A stretch of DNA of 64,000 nt from Marsupella aquatica (GCA_973895155.1 OZ316893.1:16554001-16618000), one strand, 5' to 3'. Positions 22,216 to 34,440 are shown, counted from the stretch's first letter. Numbers and translations: made by a program. Notes: generated by a model not told the origin, from the sequence alone.

Positions 22216-23050
22216 GGAGGGCCAGTCATCGGTTGGAAGGAGGACGTGGCGGCAGGAGAAGGGCTTGGGCCAGAAGGGCGCGGCCGTTGTAGGATGGGAC
22301 AGGGCAAGTAGCACCCTGTTGGCTTAGGTAGTATTAGATGCTTGGTTCACACAGGGTTCCGGGCTAGTCAAGTTTTTTAGGTGATAGTTTTTTAGTAGGA
22401 TTATCGCGGTGGAAGGCTGTGAGTTGTGGTTAGGATTTCCGCCTTTTCCCCTGAACGCGCTGCAAGGATAAAAACCTGGGCAGCGTGGCTCGGGGGGGCT
22501 TTTTCTTAGTCAAGGCTTTAGTGTAAATCTGTATTGTTGTGAGCACAGGAAGCTCTCGGCTAAATCTAGACCGCAGGATATCAGTAAACCACCAGTTCCC
22601 TTGGATTTTTGAGCAATTGTTTGAATTGAGTTGGCCTCGTTGCATAGTTTGCAGATTCTTGCCATCCAAGAAGTTGAGTGTTATGATATTTGTTGCTTGA
22701 TCGATTTAAGTCAAATAGGGTGAACTGTTGAGCAAAATACAATCGCATTGTCTTGATTGGAGACTGCCCAATCAAACTCTGAGAGAAAAGTGAGGATTGA
22801 GAGTGTTTAGTCGGTGAAGTGTGGGTTGAGTCAGTCTGAAAAAGACCTTCAGCCGGCTTAAGAAATTAAGCCGTAGGGGTACATTCCGGGGGCGGAATAC
22901 AAATATACCTGAAGAAGTTAAAGAGGAATTAGGTGTCTCAGTTGTGCACAATTCACAAGCCCAGTGAAAGAATCGGTCCAGTAAGTGTGGATCAAAGGAG
23001 AGGCTCGCGTTTCCAAACCAAATAGCTGCCAAAGGGCAAGAGGACGGACA
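22216..23050 (+). promoter_or_regulatory. Family K 3' region with promoter-like block
   Basis: Shared with copy B: GCGCTGCAAGGAT, a TATA-like GGATAAAAACCTGGGCAGCG (22466-22485), TTTAGTG and AAGCTCTCGG. The copy B equivalent, read on the minus strand, lies about 34.60-34.47 kb. Conserved TATA-like sequence downstream of an ORF is what an LTR with an embedded ORF would look like, so copies A and B could be solo LTRs. I could not find TG..CA ends with a target duplication to prove it. The right border with unit M is somewhere near 23.0 kb. Confidence 0.35.
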
Positions 23051-23091
23051 TAAACGAGTGGTTTATGATCGACTGAGGGTAGTTCTTGGGG

Positions 23092-26000
23092 TTAGAGGTC
23101 TTGGAAAATGCGCCACACATTCCAAGTTGCATGTCCTTTTTGTTTCACCGATTGAGTTACAACATCCCCATTCAATGGAACGCTTCTTTCCAAATCAAAC
23201 TCAGCAGCATTTGACAGGAGAAGATTGGTGGCTTCCTCAAAGAGACACGGTGATCCCGCCAGGTCCGCCGATCTGAAGGCAAGCTCAAAAATAGTTGGGC
23301 CAGTTCCTCTGTTCAATCCCCTTTGTATGCAGTACAAGCAGCAATTTGAGCAACAACTCTATTTTGGTCCGTTTTGCATCCTTCAAAGAGACCAACCTTC
23401 TTTTTCTGTTGCCATGCTTTCATTCCAGCATGCCTAGATTCCGATCCAATACAGTTTGGAATCATACCAGCTTCTTCGGCACTCTTGCTCTAAAACATTG
23501 CACGCAAGTGTTTAGTACATATAAGAAATTGCACTCACAAGTGGAAATACAATGGATATAATAGCACCAGGCGCTAGTATACCATACTTGATGACTATGT
23601 TTCCATGCAAAATACAGTTGAACACAAAATAAACGTAGTCCTTATATCACTCATAGTCCGAATGGATTATTAGTGCTTGGCGCTACTCTTGCGAGTAAGG
23701 AACTATGCACCAAGACAACCACCCTTGGAGCATCCGAAGTTTGCCTGAGTGACAATTGCCAGACCTCCATCAGTCATCGATTTCCCTCAAGATTTGATAT
23801 GCTTTCAAGAAATTTGATGCATTCTGAAGACGATCCCACACCTCCTTGTGCTCTCCGTGCTTTCCATCTTTCACACCTTCTTGGGAATGACGATGAAAAG
23901 ATAGGAAAAAATGAAAGACATCTGATCTTTCTTGCTCTGGGTCAGGGAGGCCATCAAAGAACACGTTTTGAATAGCATTCCAGCCAGTCTGAGCATTGTC
24001 CGCCATGAATCCCCGAATTGTAACATCTTATAAGCCATTTTCATTGGCAACCTCAAGCATCAAATGCCAGGCTCTCTCCAGAGATTTTGCATCTTTGGCC
24101 TTTAGCTCACAAGTGAATATGGTGCAAAAATGCCCGGTAATGATGATCATATACATGGGCACTAAAAGTAAGCCAATCTGCCATGCTTCGATGCATCATG
24201 CATGTTAAAACTTACCCATGAGCCCTCTAACGTCTCGCCACGTTTCATTCTTTGGAGCAGGTCCAGACCACACCCGTCACCTTTTACGGTCATTTTGAAG
24301 ATATGAGCATTCTCGTCCCGGTAGCCTTGACCAGGGAGTAAGAACCTTTGAAGAAAAGGCAATTGGATACACTCTTGCATCTTGACAAGAAATTCCAGTT
24401 CCCCTTTCCCCTTCTGATCTTGACGGAAACTCCTTAACACGGATGCAAACTTCTGAGGAGATGCAACGACCATCAGGGACTCCCAAATTTCCTTCTCTTC
24501 TTCAAGAGAGATTTCTTCAACAAAGGCCTTGAAAAATGTATTTGTCGATGTCTCAGTCGCAGAGTGTTTTATCCCTGCTGGGGTTGCCATGGGATTTGCA
24601 CTGAATCCCGTCTCCAAATGCGACTTTGCTACCTTTTCTGCCTCCCTCGACCACACCCATCTACTGGGATGATTGTGAAATCCCATATGAATAGCAAGTC
24701 GCGACATGTGGGCCAAAGACTTTACATCAACTTTTGCAGATGGATACATGTAGAACATTAGAGCAGGGCATGCCTCAACGCACATTGGAGGTTTAGAGCA
24801 ATGGTGACAAACCACTCCACCTTCGGAGATCAATTCCCCAACTTGGAACAGGTCCAAAAGTTTTGGGGTTCTTGCCCACACCTCATTATTTCTTAACTTG
24901 TTGTCTTTCCACCATGGACAAGCATTATTGCGACATTGCAGCGATCCCGTACACTAAACTTTCCTGAAATCCCACATTTTCTTCAAGAGAACATTTGAAG
25001 ATGTTTTCACAATCCGAGTCCAGTAATAACAATCCTTACCACAATCCATATCTTTCAAACGTTCCCCTTTCGCGTTCACACAGTCTACCGGGGGTAACTC
25101 AAAAACCACATTCCCATTGTAAGATGTGGGAAGACTAGGAACTACGTGATGAACAAAATCACTCCCCCTTATAAACCGAGATAATTCACTATGCCCTTTG
25201 GATTTTAGGATTGTATCCATTGCACTCTGCCGGTACACAGTCAAAGGCACGATCTTTTCTCGATCAGCATTATACTCCTTTTCAACCTCGGATAGGTAAA
25301 TTGGAGGTGTTTACAAAAGACAGCAAACAGGAAACAGGATTTAATAACAGAAACTGGTAACAGGAAAAAAAACTGGTAACTGGAAAATGGGTGGAATTTT
25401 TTTTTGAATTAAAAGTTGTTTTTTTCCGGTCGACCAGTTTTTTTTGCTAGCGCCCGGCGCTGCTAATAGTAGCGCCCAAAGCTAGCCAAAAATGTTGCAT
25501 TGTTAATTTTTTTTGGAAATAACATGTTTTAGGAGACATTTTTAAATTGTCATTTTTCCTGGTAACAGTGACTTTTTCCTGGTAACAGCATATTAAAAAC
25601 AGTGACTTTTTCCTAGTAACAGTGACTTTTTCCTGGTAACAGTGATTGTTTCCTGTCTCCGTCGCTATACCCGGTAAATTGGAATCTTCCCTACAAAAGT
25701 AGTTGTCACTTGCTTATCATCTCCAGAACTTTCCAAGAGTTTGATGACATCGAGTTTACCCGCCATGGGAGCACGATCATTGGAGGTCCCAGAATCTCTC
25801 AAAGCAAAGACCTCGTATTCCTTCTGGGCAGCCATATTCCAATATCTTTGACCATGAACAACATCGTAGAAAACTAGAGTCTCCCCTGAACAAACGGACA
25901 CCAATGAGATTGCTAAAATAGACTCCTTGGCGACATCAAATCTCACTCCCAAATATTCCTCTAAAACTCGCTTTGATTTAGATGATTTGGGGATGGGAAT

Positions 26001-26105
26001 TGTGATTACATCCCGAGTGTCCTTCCTCGTGACAACGATATTTTGAGCTATGGCTTCAAAACATGATAATGGACTTGCCCCGCGCGAAATGAAATATGTT
26101 TATCA
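23092..26105 (-). pseudogene. DDE/MULE-like transposase pseudogene of unit M
   Basis: Read from 26.1 kb downwards. An N-terminal block (to 25683) is interrupted by a 368-bp inserted element and resumes in frame at 25294. Next are a Cys/His-rich module (CRNNACPWW, CHHCSKPPMCVEAC) and HMGFHNHP, like the WRKY-GCM1/FLYWCH-type fingers of Mutator-like transposases. A helical segment follows, then HDASKHGRLAYF and, in another frame, IIITGHFCTIFTCELKAKD and GFMADNAQTGWNAI. The last two look like strands and a catalytic Asp of a DDE fold, before an RSDVFHF..HRHS motif. Lesions: TAG at 24954-24956, a frame change near 24160, a TAA near 24030. Two TAGCGC-type palindromes (23562-23685) lie between its last exons. 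Superfamily level is inferred by eye. Confidence 0.5.
25305..25672. mobile_element. 368-bp non-autonomous inverted-repeat element with 10-bp target duplication
   Basis: GGTAAATTGG occurs at 25295-25304 and again at 25673-25682. Removing the insert plus one copy (378 bases, 126 codons) restores a smooth minus-strand protein frame, so this is an insertion rather than an intron. The ends share a loose inverted repeat with GACAG.AAACAGGAAACA on one strand at each side. A 9-10-bp duplication suits Mutator-like elements. The right half has four or five units of a TAACAGTGACTTTTTCCTGG repeat. Near 25448-25484 it contains one full and one half TAGCGCC palindrome. Confidence 0.75.
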
Positions 26106-26226
26106 TGAGATTTGAGTACGATAAGTAAACGTTCCATTATCACTATAGAGTCGTTATAGTTTTGGACGCACTGCATCAATGACGTTTTGTCGTCTTACCA
26201 ACGGCAGGATTTGGGCTAGAAGTTAC

Positions 26227-27969
26227 TAGCGCCTGGTGCTACCTCTGGGTACAATATGATAACACTCTTGGGGTGAGGAGTGCAAAGGTCAATAATAATA
26301 GCGCCTGGCGCTACCTATTTCAATCCAAATGAAAACAAAATGCACTTACTAGAAAAGTACGATAATGGTATTAACACAGTAGAGCCGACGCGGTACTGTA
26401 CGAGTCATTAAGTTGGCATGCTTGAAGATCTCCCCTGTATCTCTGCGAATTCAAACCGTCCGGGTACCAAAGTGTGATAAAGGAAGCATCTCCGAAAGTG
26501 ATCTAAAAAAACTCTTCAAACAGGAAGCCCGGGACTATCTCTGCATTCTCCTTATATCTTGTCGTTCTCCTCCTATGTCCTCATTCTTGAGTCCTTCTTC
26601 AATGACATCAACTTCTCGCTCCCAAGTCTCACCTTAGGACTCTCATATTCCAGGCAAAGACGGCGTCAAGATCTGGTTGTGCATTGTCGGCGTTGGGTCA
26701 GCAATGGTTCTTGCTGAGCTTCTGGGGGCATTCTTGTTGAGAGGTCCTTGCTTTCAGTCCTACTGTATCTTGATCCGATTCAGTGGCACCTCCACGAGGG
26801 AAGGCTAAGGAGGAGGCAGTTGTCCCGAGCAACACCGATTGGGAGACCCCCACATCGAATAGCTTGCCGCCGCTGCCGACTACACGGAGGATCACGTTTC
26901 CAATCTTGGGGAAGGGCAAGACAATCTTGAAGACTAAGATAGCCCCACCTGCGGGCCGTGGAGAAGGTTCCAGTTGGCCAAATCCAAGCTGCACGCTTCT
27001 ATTCCCCCTGGGGATATCGCCCCTACTATAGTTGGTCTTTCAAGAGTTGCCACTCTTTGCACTGATCTCTTTGATGTAGAATCATCCACGGAGAGTGATC
27101 CTTCTTCGAGCAGAGACTCATCATCGAGCAGGCAAGGATTTGTGTGGTATGGATCGAGCGACTCCAACGATGACTCCGATGCATACAAGCCAAGTTGGTG
27201 GGAAGACTGATTTCCCATTGTCATAGCGTATTGTTCGAGTGCTGGACCTACTTGGAGGATGTATCAAAGTTGATGGTAGATGTTTCCATATGTATTTTCC
27301 GATAGGAAACGTTTACCGGTAGTTCAGTGCATGTTGGATTACTAGAGTTTTGAAACATTTTGTATCTGAATGGCAGATCCGTTTGTTTTGATATCGGTGT
27401 CAATGCGTTTGAATTGAGAAGACCAAGAGTTAATTTCTGCTTCTAATCTCATGGTTGTATTGTAGTTATGAATGTGAACTGGATCAATTTTTTAAAATTG
27501 TTGGAAACACTTGTTGTTTGTTGATCTTTTTGATAGCGCTTGGCGCTATTATGAGAAACGAAGAGTTGCTAACAGTTTTGTGACCTGTCCTATCTTTAAA
27601 TTGATTTTGATAGTGCTTGGCGCTATTAATCCAAAGACCCAGAATTCAAACCCTTTGGGTGTTAATTTTACCTTTATTTGAACAAATGCTTTTCCATTCA
27701 TTTACAAATTAATAGCGCCAGGCGCTATTATAAGTTATTGGACAATTCCATCCATGAATTGGTTAATGCTGATATGTTTATTGTGAGTGGAGTCCAATTT
27801 GATGATTTATTTCAATACTAGCGCCGAGCGCTACTAAAGTTTACTGGTCGACACCTTCGCAAAATTTGAAAATTCAGATATAGGAACTCAATACTACCGT
27901 TGATCGCTACTAAAATTATGTATTTTCAAATTCAGTTGAGTGTATGTTTTATAATAGCGCTTGGCGCTA
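26227..27969. repeat. Cluster of TAGCGCCnGGCGCTA palindromes in the intergenic region
   Basis: Copies at 26227-26241, 26299-26313, 27534-27548, 27611-27625, 27713-27727, 27819-27833 and 27955-27969, plus a decayed one at about 27891-27907. The consensus is a 15-base near-palindrome with a variable centre. It lies between the divergent transposase and ParB/methyltransferase genes. More copies lie at 10629, 23563, 23671, 25448, 29159, 53512, 54313, 54386, 55541 and 55605. Confidence 0.85.
26783..27210 (+). pseudogene. Small Ser/Asp-rich reading frame, frameshifted
   Basis: An ATG at 26783 opens a Pro/Lys/Thr-rich frame. Near 26965 the coding-like composition moves to another frame, which ends with a Ser/Asp-rich stretch (SSTESDPSSSRDSSSSR) and KPSWWED before the stop at 27208-27210. 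It lies between the divergent genes of unit M on the same strand as the ParB gene. It might be an upstream exon of that gene or a small separate protein. No domain is recognised. Confidence 0.3.
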
Positions 27970-28399
27970 GCGTGAATTATCGACACTGTTCTGGTTCCAA
28001 CGGTCACTTTCTAACAGTAATATTATAGTAGATTGAGGTTCACGGAACCCTTTTTCCTTTTGTCTCGGATGAAAGGCCAATCAAAGAATGCCATCTGTCC
28101 TTGGGACCATTGTAATCGATTGGCTGGGTCCATTGTATCGGTGTCTTAATACAAGGTTGGGATCACTCTTTGTAGATAATTTAGTCCATTTAAGTGCACA
28201 AACCTTGGACTGTACAAGTTTGTCAAGTGTGTATGTGGGTCCTTTATTGCTCCCGTACATTTTGAGACGTGATTGTCACAAGAACTGCACGGTGTGTACG
28301 ACACTGTCGGATGATCGAGTCCCTCTCCTCAACATCTTTTGGCTAGGTGATACGAGAATGGGGGAAGCTGATGGTGGTCATTTTGAGTCCTCTTAGTCT
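27211..28399. other. Spacer upstream of the ParB/methyltransferase gene
   Basis: AT-rich, holds five of the palindromes, and shows only a weak 102-residue frame at 28088-28396 without recognisable features. Probably the 5' flank of the plus-strand gene. Confidence 0.4.
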
Positions 28400-29074
28400 T
28401 TGTTCTCTGGTTCAGTATACACCCGTCGCGTCACCCGATCGACTATGTCCCTGTCAACTTCCAAAGCTGAATCTACACAGCCCTTCTCGAGGTCAATAAG
28501 AGGAAGAATGGACCCTAAGGAGGTCTCCATGGGTGAAGTCAATGACGTAGGCTTATCCAAGGACGAGGTAATATCAAAGCATGCATTGTCATTCGGGAAG
28601 GATTTCCGAGGATTCGATAAGGAGCCACCTCAAATTCCTCTTTGTAGATTGCTCCCCATGGAGGTTGTTTGAACATTATAGAAAGAGAGCGTGTCGATCG
28701 ATAAGTTGAAAGAATCATTCCGGGTCACAGGGTACAACTCGCGCATTGGGATGCCTTTCTACCTTCAGCTTGCAAATGCCAATGGGGTTCCTCAAAGCTG
28801 CACTAGCAAGATTCGGGACTCTTGGGATCCAATCTGGGTCGCAGAGAATGAGAAGTTTAAGGAAGAGTGTGATGCGGATCCAGCGTTCCACATTCTAAAA
28901 GATAAAATGTTTTGTGTGTTTGGCAAAAATCATCGATTGTACTCCTGGTCAATTGTCACTAGGGAGAATCCGGACAACTTGAAGTATCATCCTCGTGTGA
29001 TTTGCATCATTTTCAATGGTGACAGAGGTTCTCTGGTTGAGCTCGAGGCGGACATGCACACCGTGAACCAATAA
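28400..29074 (+). pseudogene. ParB/methyltransferase gene, part 1: ParB-like N-terminal domain
   Basis: The frame has a Ser/Arg-rich leader, then PPQIPLCRLLPMEVV, SIDKLKESFRVTGYN and, further on, FCVFGKNHRLYSWSIV. This order (an I-x-L motif, a helix D.L..S....G, then a G.HRL helix) is that of ParB-like N-terminal domains. In bacteria these occur in partition proteins and fused to DNA methylases. Two in-frame stops, TGA (28670-28672) and TAG (28679-28681), lie close together inside the domain, with the frame unchanged on both sides, so the gene appears dead here. The frame ends HTVNQ at 29071. No GT near it gives the phase required by the next exon (29198), so one more indel or a lost donor is likely. 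Confidence 0.5.
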
Positions 29075-29197
29075 GTTATATTCGTTAACTATTTTTACCG
29101 TTCTCATTCATTTTGGACCAAACATGTTGTACGATAGTGTTCATTCCCCAATCTTTGCTAGTGCCCGGCGCTGCTAATTCCTTTTCATTTCATCCAG

Positions 29198-30531
29198 GCT
29201 TGGACAAGCAGTCGTCGAGCCTTCCTGGATTCTTGACGCGGACAGAATTTCCCAAATTCTGTCGCGTGATCTTGATCACTACAAACCACTGATTGACAGC
29301 GCAAACATGGTAAAGTTTGAGGCAATCCAAAAGAAGACAAGAAAGGGGTCTTGGTTCACACACAAAATGCCACAGGATGCTCTCATCTATATTTTGTGTG
29401 TGGACAAAATCAAGTCTTACTCAAATCAATTTAAGTCGGATATGGCTTTAGCCAAAGCTCAAGGGGCGCCTTGGTCAGAAGAGGAGACCACAAAGAGGCA
29501 TGAGGCAATGATGAAGGAGGCAACCAAAGATTGGTCGATCAAAGTGACCAAGATCACCCCTTTACTTCATCCGGATTTTGGAGATTATTTGGGAACCTGT
29601 GCTGAGATGTATCCTGTAACTGAGAAGAACAAACGGGAGAAGAAGCCAGAGATAGTCGTATGCACCATGGATCAAGCCCGGTTGTTTACTGTTGTGTCAT
29701 ACCTGGATCCAAAATTGAGGTGCACCCTTCTAGTAGCCCACTGCACTCCTGAGATTTGGAAACAATTTTTCCATCCTGCAAGTGTCAACGACAAGCCTGT
29801 GAAGCAGTGGTGCCATACATGGGATACTTGGAATTCTGTTGAGGGAATTGCAATTGGAATGCTTCACACTTCCTTCAAACAGATTTATGACCGGATGCCG
29901 GTTGGCCGTCTCACAAAGTCTGGATGTGAGTCAATGGATGCCATGCTGAAGATCATTCTTGATGAATTCAAGAATTTTGGGGATCTTGTAAAGGCAAAAT
30001 TCTTTAACAACTTGTGGCCTTCCAAGTATGCGGACAAGGAAGATTACACAGAGTGGAACCGCAAAAGAGCCAAACAATATCTATACCGGTTTTACATGTG
30101 GATGGAGCTTAGATCTCCTGACACTCTATGGGCATAACCTGCTGCATTTCAGAAATGGGTGTCTATTCAAGAGGGAGACCCTCTTGCCAACCTCTATTTG
30201 ATGTACCCAGCGGAGGGAAAGTTTCCACCACGTTCATTGTCGGAGTGGGAGAGACTTCACTGTCCGTGGTACCTCAACACAGACAAATGGGATTTTCCGT
30301 TCGACAAAGCTGAGAAGGATGCGTTCATGAAGTTGCAGAAGTCCCAGATCCCTGCAAACTATGTGTTTGCAATGAAGCAAGGTCTACAATCTGATGTTGA
30401 TGAATCTGCATCTGAGTTACAGAAGAATTGTGAGACTCTTGTCATGCACGTTGACCAAAACTATAAGCCAAGAGCAAAGGCAAAGAATGAGTCAGCTGCA
30501 CCAAGTGAATCCACAAGGTCCTTCAAGAAAA
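29198..30531 (+). pseudogene. ParB/methyltransferase gene, part 2: large middle exon
   Basis: The acceptor ..CATCCAG ends at 29197. The frame begins LGQAVVEPSWILD and runs about 445 codons with one nonsense codon (TAA 30135-30137, flanked by TLWA and PAAFQKW in the same frame). It is Trp/Lys-rich with no domain I recognise: blocks include KITPLLHPDFGDYLG, WCHTWDTWNSVEG and a C-terminal LYLMYPAEGKFPP..LSEWERLHCPWYL. It ends in a Lys/Ser-rich linker at 30531. The donor is GTGAGT, and one base of the last codon is carried over. Codon usage and composition look like a real protein. The preceding 120-base interval (29075-29197) holds one palindrome at 29159. Confidence 0.6.
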
Positions 30532-30619
30532 GTGAGTAGTCTATGCATTTTTTGGTTACTTGTTGGTGCTGGTTATGCTGGAATTTCAATTGGAAATTCC
30601 TTACATTAATAGCTATGGT

Positions 30620-30723
30620 GCGTCCCATGGCTCCCTAAACCCAAGAAACCCCCCTGCACAAGCCGATTCCCGCAGGTTTTGCTCTTGGCAAGGCCGGTTC
30701 CGCGGCTTAGCGGCATGGGACGC
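30620..30723. repeat. Short inverted repeat (10-bp perfect arms)
   Basis: GCGTCCCATG at 30620-30629 is matched by CATGGGACGC at 30714-30723, with a GC-rich 84-base interior. It could be a tiny fold-back element or a structured RNA segment at the edge of the inserted material. No clear target duplication. Confidence 0.4.
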
Positions 30724-33700
30724 TGCTAACTCTCTACTAACATTTTACACACATATACTGGACAGATCCTTCATCGGGTCATGAGATACGTAGCCAACCT
30801 ATTCTATGCCTTCCCTTATCTTCCTCTCGTGGTCTTCCTTTAGGTATGTTTGGATTCCACCGCCGGAATGATCCCCAACTAGCTTGGGTAAGCCGCTAAG
30901 ACCTCTCTCAGCTTGACACATCCAACTCTTACTACCTTGCTTACTCCCTTCTCTTGGTTGATGTGGGCAATCTTCAAACAAGTTAATGCGGCACACAAAT
31001 AGCAAAATGACTCCTTCTGATTGAGTTATACCATGCACTTGCCATACAAACAGTACTTCTCATACACAAGATCTGCAAACTAAGCCGTGAGGCCCACTCT
31101 ATTCATCTCTTAGGCATGAACAAGAAGCCTTAAAGGGTGAGTAACAAGCCCAAACTCTAAGCACTCTCGTAAAAAAATTGCAGAAACAAAGAAAATGGCA
31201 AAAAAGTGGCCAAAAATACTACCTGTTTTTTGACAAAATTATAAAACAAACTGAAAGTATGAAAATGACACACTTTTTTCACCATCTCCTAATTACAAAA
31301 TGATCTCAACTTACTTTTGATAAAATTACTACCTATAATTTTACTATGCCATTTTAGCAATTTTTACCAAAACATGATTTGTATTTTTAACAAACAATCA
31401 AATTACCTCCATAATTCATTAGACTTGGGAAAAATTCAAATTCATAAAATATGATCTCTTTTTGACTCTCCAACATGCGCCCCTTCACTCTTTGAGGAAG
31501 ACTTTTCAATGGAAGATGATATCTCCACAAATTCACCACCTACGCTTCCAGATGTACCCGTTCTGATCCAAATCAGATCACTCAATGGCTCCTCTTTTAC
31601 TCTCAACCTGGCTCTCAACATGCCTGAGTTTGATTTGTTAGGCAACATCTGAATTTCACAAACATATTGACCCAACTGGGCTCCCCCAACCTCTTCTTGG
31701 GGACCTCTTCCAAATTCTTATTCTTCCCCTTCAAGTTAATTTCTTGATATTGATTGGCTTCCAATCTCAGCCAAATGATGCAAGTGTGCCCGGGTGACCT
31801 TCTTGTGATGATCCTTTCCTTGCCGGAATTATTTGCAGCCTCAGTAGGTCTTCTTGTGTCCCCGCTTGTGTCAGCGCTCTTACACCTTCCTGGAATTTGA
31901 GAGATGTCAGACGACCATATTCACTCTCTCCCCTTGGTGCTTGTTGCAACGCTTGACCTTTCCAAAATGCACAACAATCTGGTTTTGAGACAGGACTTAG
32001 TGTTTTTAGAAACTTGTTACAATCGGTCTTCATGAATTCATGAGTCCGCTTTCTCAACTGTCCACTATCTTGAAGACCCTTGAGTCGGACACCCAAATTA
32101 ACACTAGTCTCAACCACATGGGATAGAACTTAACGCCCGGGGAGGCTAATGCTCTCAAATGAGTGAGAAGAACTTAATGTAGACAAAACACACAAAAGAG
32201 CAAAAACCCTTTAACTTGAAACAAATGAAATAACATGTTTTCATGAATAGAGGATGCCTATTTGAACTTAATTGGTCCTTTCTCTAATTTAAATGAATAA
32301 GAAATGCTTAAATCGTTTTTCAATAATTAAGCCAATCCTTTCATGACATAGACGAACAAGTCAAGGAAAAAGTTGAAAAAATTATATTTCCAAATTTTTT
32401 TTATGACACAACACTTTATTAATTAGTCTTCTTGGCTACTAGGTGGTATCTTAGTCCTTTGACTTTTTGGCTTGTTGGGCAACTTAGGGCTTCTTTGGGC
32501 CTTTTCCCTTCCCCATACCTCCCTTTACTAGATTGCTCAATTATTAATCTCACAATATTGTTTGGACTACGCAATCCAGTTTACTTGGAGAAATAAATCA
32601 TTTTTAGGTTTGCATTCCCACGTTTTCATGAGGATAAACATTGGCATTAAAAACCCATATGTTTTTGCCCACCAAGATACGTACTTCCATGACTCATGAT
32701 TGGAGAATTTGTTGTTGACCTACTGTTTCCATATGCTTTTTGGAATATTGGCATTAGGAGCACTTTTTGCTTTTATTTCACCATATTTTTTGCATTTCTT
32801 GAGATTGAGTGGTTTGTCTTTATCCCCTTTTCTTTCACTCTTGAAGTCTTTCTTTTGGCTATTCTGGAGATTCTCTCCCTAAGATACCTTATTCTCTTTC
32901 ATGAATTCATGAAGGGGTTACCACCTGGGAAACTGAGAAACCAAAAGCTTCATGAATTCATGAAGCCCAAAAACTGGTTGTGACAAAATACAAAGGGCAA
33001 AGACTGTGTTGCAAGCTCAATGACCTACAAAGGGCTAGGGTAGCCAATTGGCTATGGCAAAGGAGGCTGCGGCCTGGAGAGGGCTATTGCCCCTCACTTA
33101 AGCTCAAGTCGCATCAAGGTGCTGTCATCAGCTGCCGATTGAGGTCAGGCCTAATTTATGGTCTGGGAACGACTACTAATCTCTGCTGTCGCCTTCAAAA
33201 TCCTGAAGCTGAAATTTTGAATTCCTGGTTTGATGTTGATGCTTTGATTGCTGGATTTCACCTGAGTGTTGGACTTTGATTTCTCAGATTTGGTTATTGA
33301 ATGAGCTTCTACTGTGATTGACTGCTGCTTGAATTAGCTGTGGTAGACTCTGTTTAAATGAGTCAGATTCCAATTAGGGGAGATAGCCACAAAGGATCAG
33401 GGATAATTTGTGAAAATTTGAGCTTGAAAGCTAGATCTCAATCGAGCAGACCTAAGGATTGAAGGGGGAGCGAGTGGAGGATGGGAGAGGGAGCAAGGGA
33501 GATTGGAATGGGATTGATAAGGATTGGAAGGGGATTGGAAGGGGGGCCATTTAGGGATTGGAGGAGGGTGGACAATCGACCGTCAGGGGAACGATCAACC
33601 ATCAGAGGGGGATGGAGCACCGGAGGAGGGCAGTCGAGCATCAAGGGGATGATCAAACATTGGAGGGGGAGCGGTAAAAGATCGGGGGGGAGGGTTTAGG

Positions 33701-34440
33701 ATTGGGGAAGGGTTTCACTAATCAGGGACCGGGGGAGGGCCGATCGGGAATCAAGATTGATCCAGGGAGGATTAAGGGTTGACCAGGCCTGGTCTGGGTC
33801 AAAAATGAGTCCAAGGTGGGTGGATTGGGAGCAGAAGCAAAGAGAACTATCGAGCTTGGGGGAACTAACTGGAGGGAGCTAGGAGGATCAGGTAGCTTCT
33901 TTCAGGTGAGAACCCGGCTTCATGATTTCATGAAGCCAGGTGGCTGCCCAAATCAAACTCGATGTACATTTCAATATTGGTATGGATCAAGAGAGTGAGG
34001 AGGACGTGAAGCGCACCAGAGTAGAGGGTGCAACAGAAGATGTAACTATTGAGCTAGCTCGGATTGAAGCAAGGATCTTCTAGAAGTGGAGAGGAGGTTA
34101 GAGAAGCCTTAGATTAGTTGAGTTGCATTGTATTTAGAGATTTAGTGGACTTAGATGCACACCTACAATGGATAGTGGCATTCTACTTAAGATTTTGAGT
34201 TTGCACAAACTCAGATCAAAGACCGTAAATTTTATGTTTGTAATTAAGTATGGATTTGTTGTTTTTGGTAATTGTGAAAATGATGTTGAAAATATCCCAA
34301 GATTTTCATTGAAAGAATTATAATAGCAAAGTTCACAAAACATGTTTCATTTTTATATGTTTTTTTAAAGCACTTTTGGAAAAATCATGAAAATCTTGAA
34401 AAAGGAATTCGGGCCTTGGACTCATCCCCTAAGGCTCCAT
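30724..34440. repeat. Unclassified repeat region with an 18-bp EcoRI-centred palindrome
   Basis: About 3.7 kb lacking a convincing gene; the longest minus-strand frames (32117-31767 and 31675-31442) match nothing I know. The palindrome CTTCATGAATTCATGAAG or a close variant occurs at 32028-32044, 32896-32915, 32948-32965 and 33918-33935. The G-rich stretch 33460-33800 has a loose GGGGATTGGA-like repetition. Probably a decayed LTR or large non-autonomous retroelement next to family K copy B. Confidence 0.45.

Noticed and set aside
22772-23032. An 86-residue minus-strand frame as part of the transposase
   Set aside because: It lies within the family K 3' region, shows no similarity in style to the flanking transposase exons and contains no motif.
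25305-25672. Interpreting this stretch as an intron of the transposase
   Set aside because: Exact 10-bp direct repeats at both edges and a length of a multiple of three with the duplication fit an insertion better; no good splice sites are needed.
28088-28396. A 102-residue plus-strand protein upstream of the ParB region
   Set aside because: No motif, and it ends just before the better-supported frame starting at 28400; more likely 5' flank.
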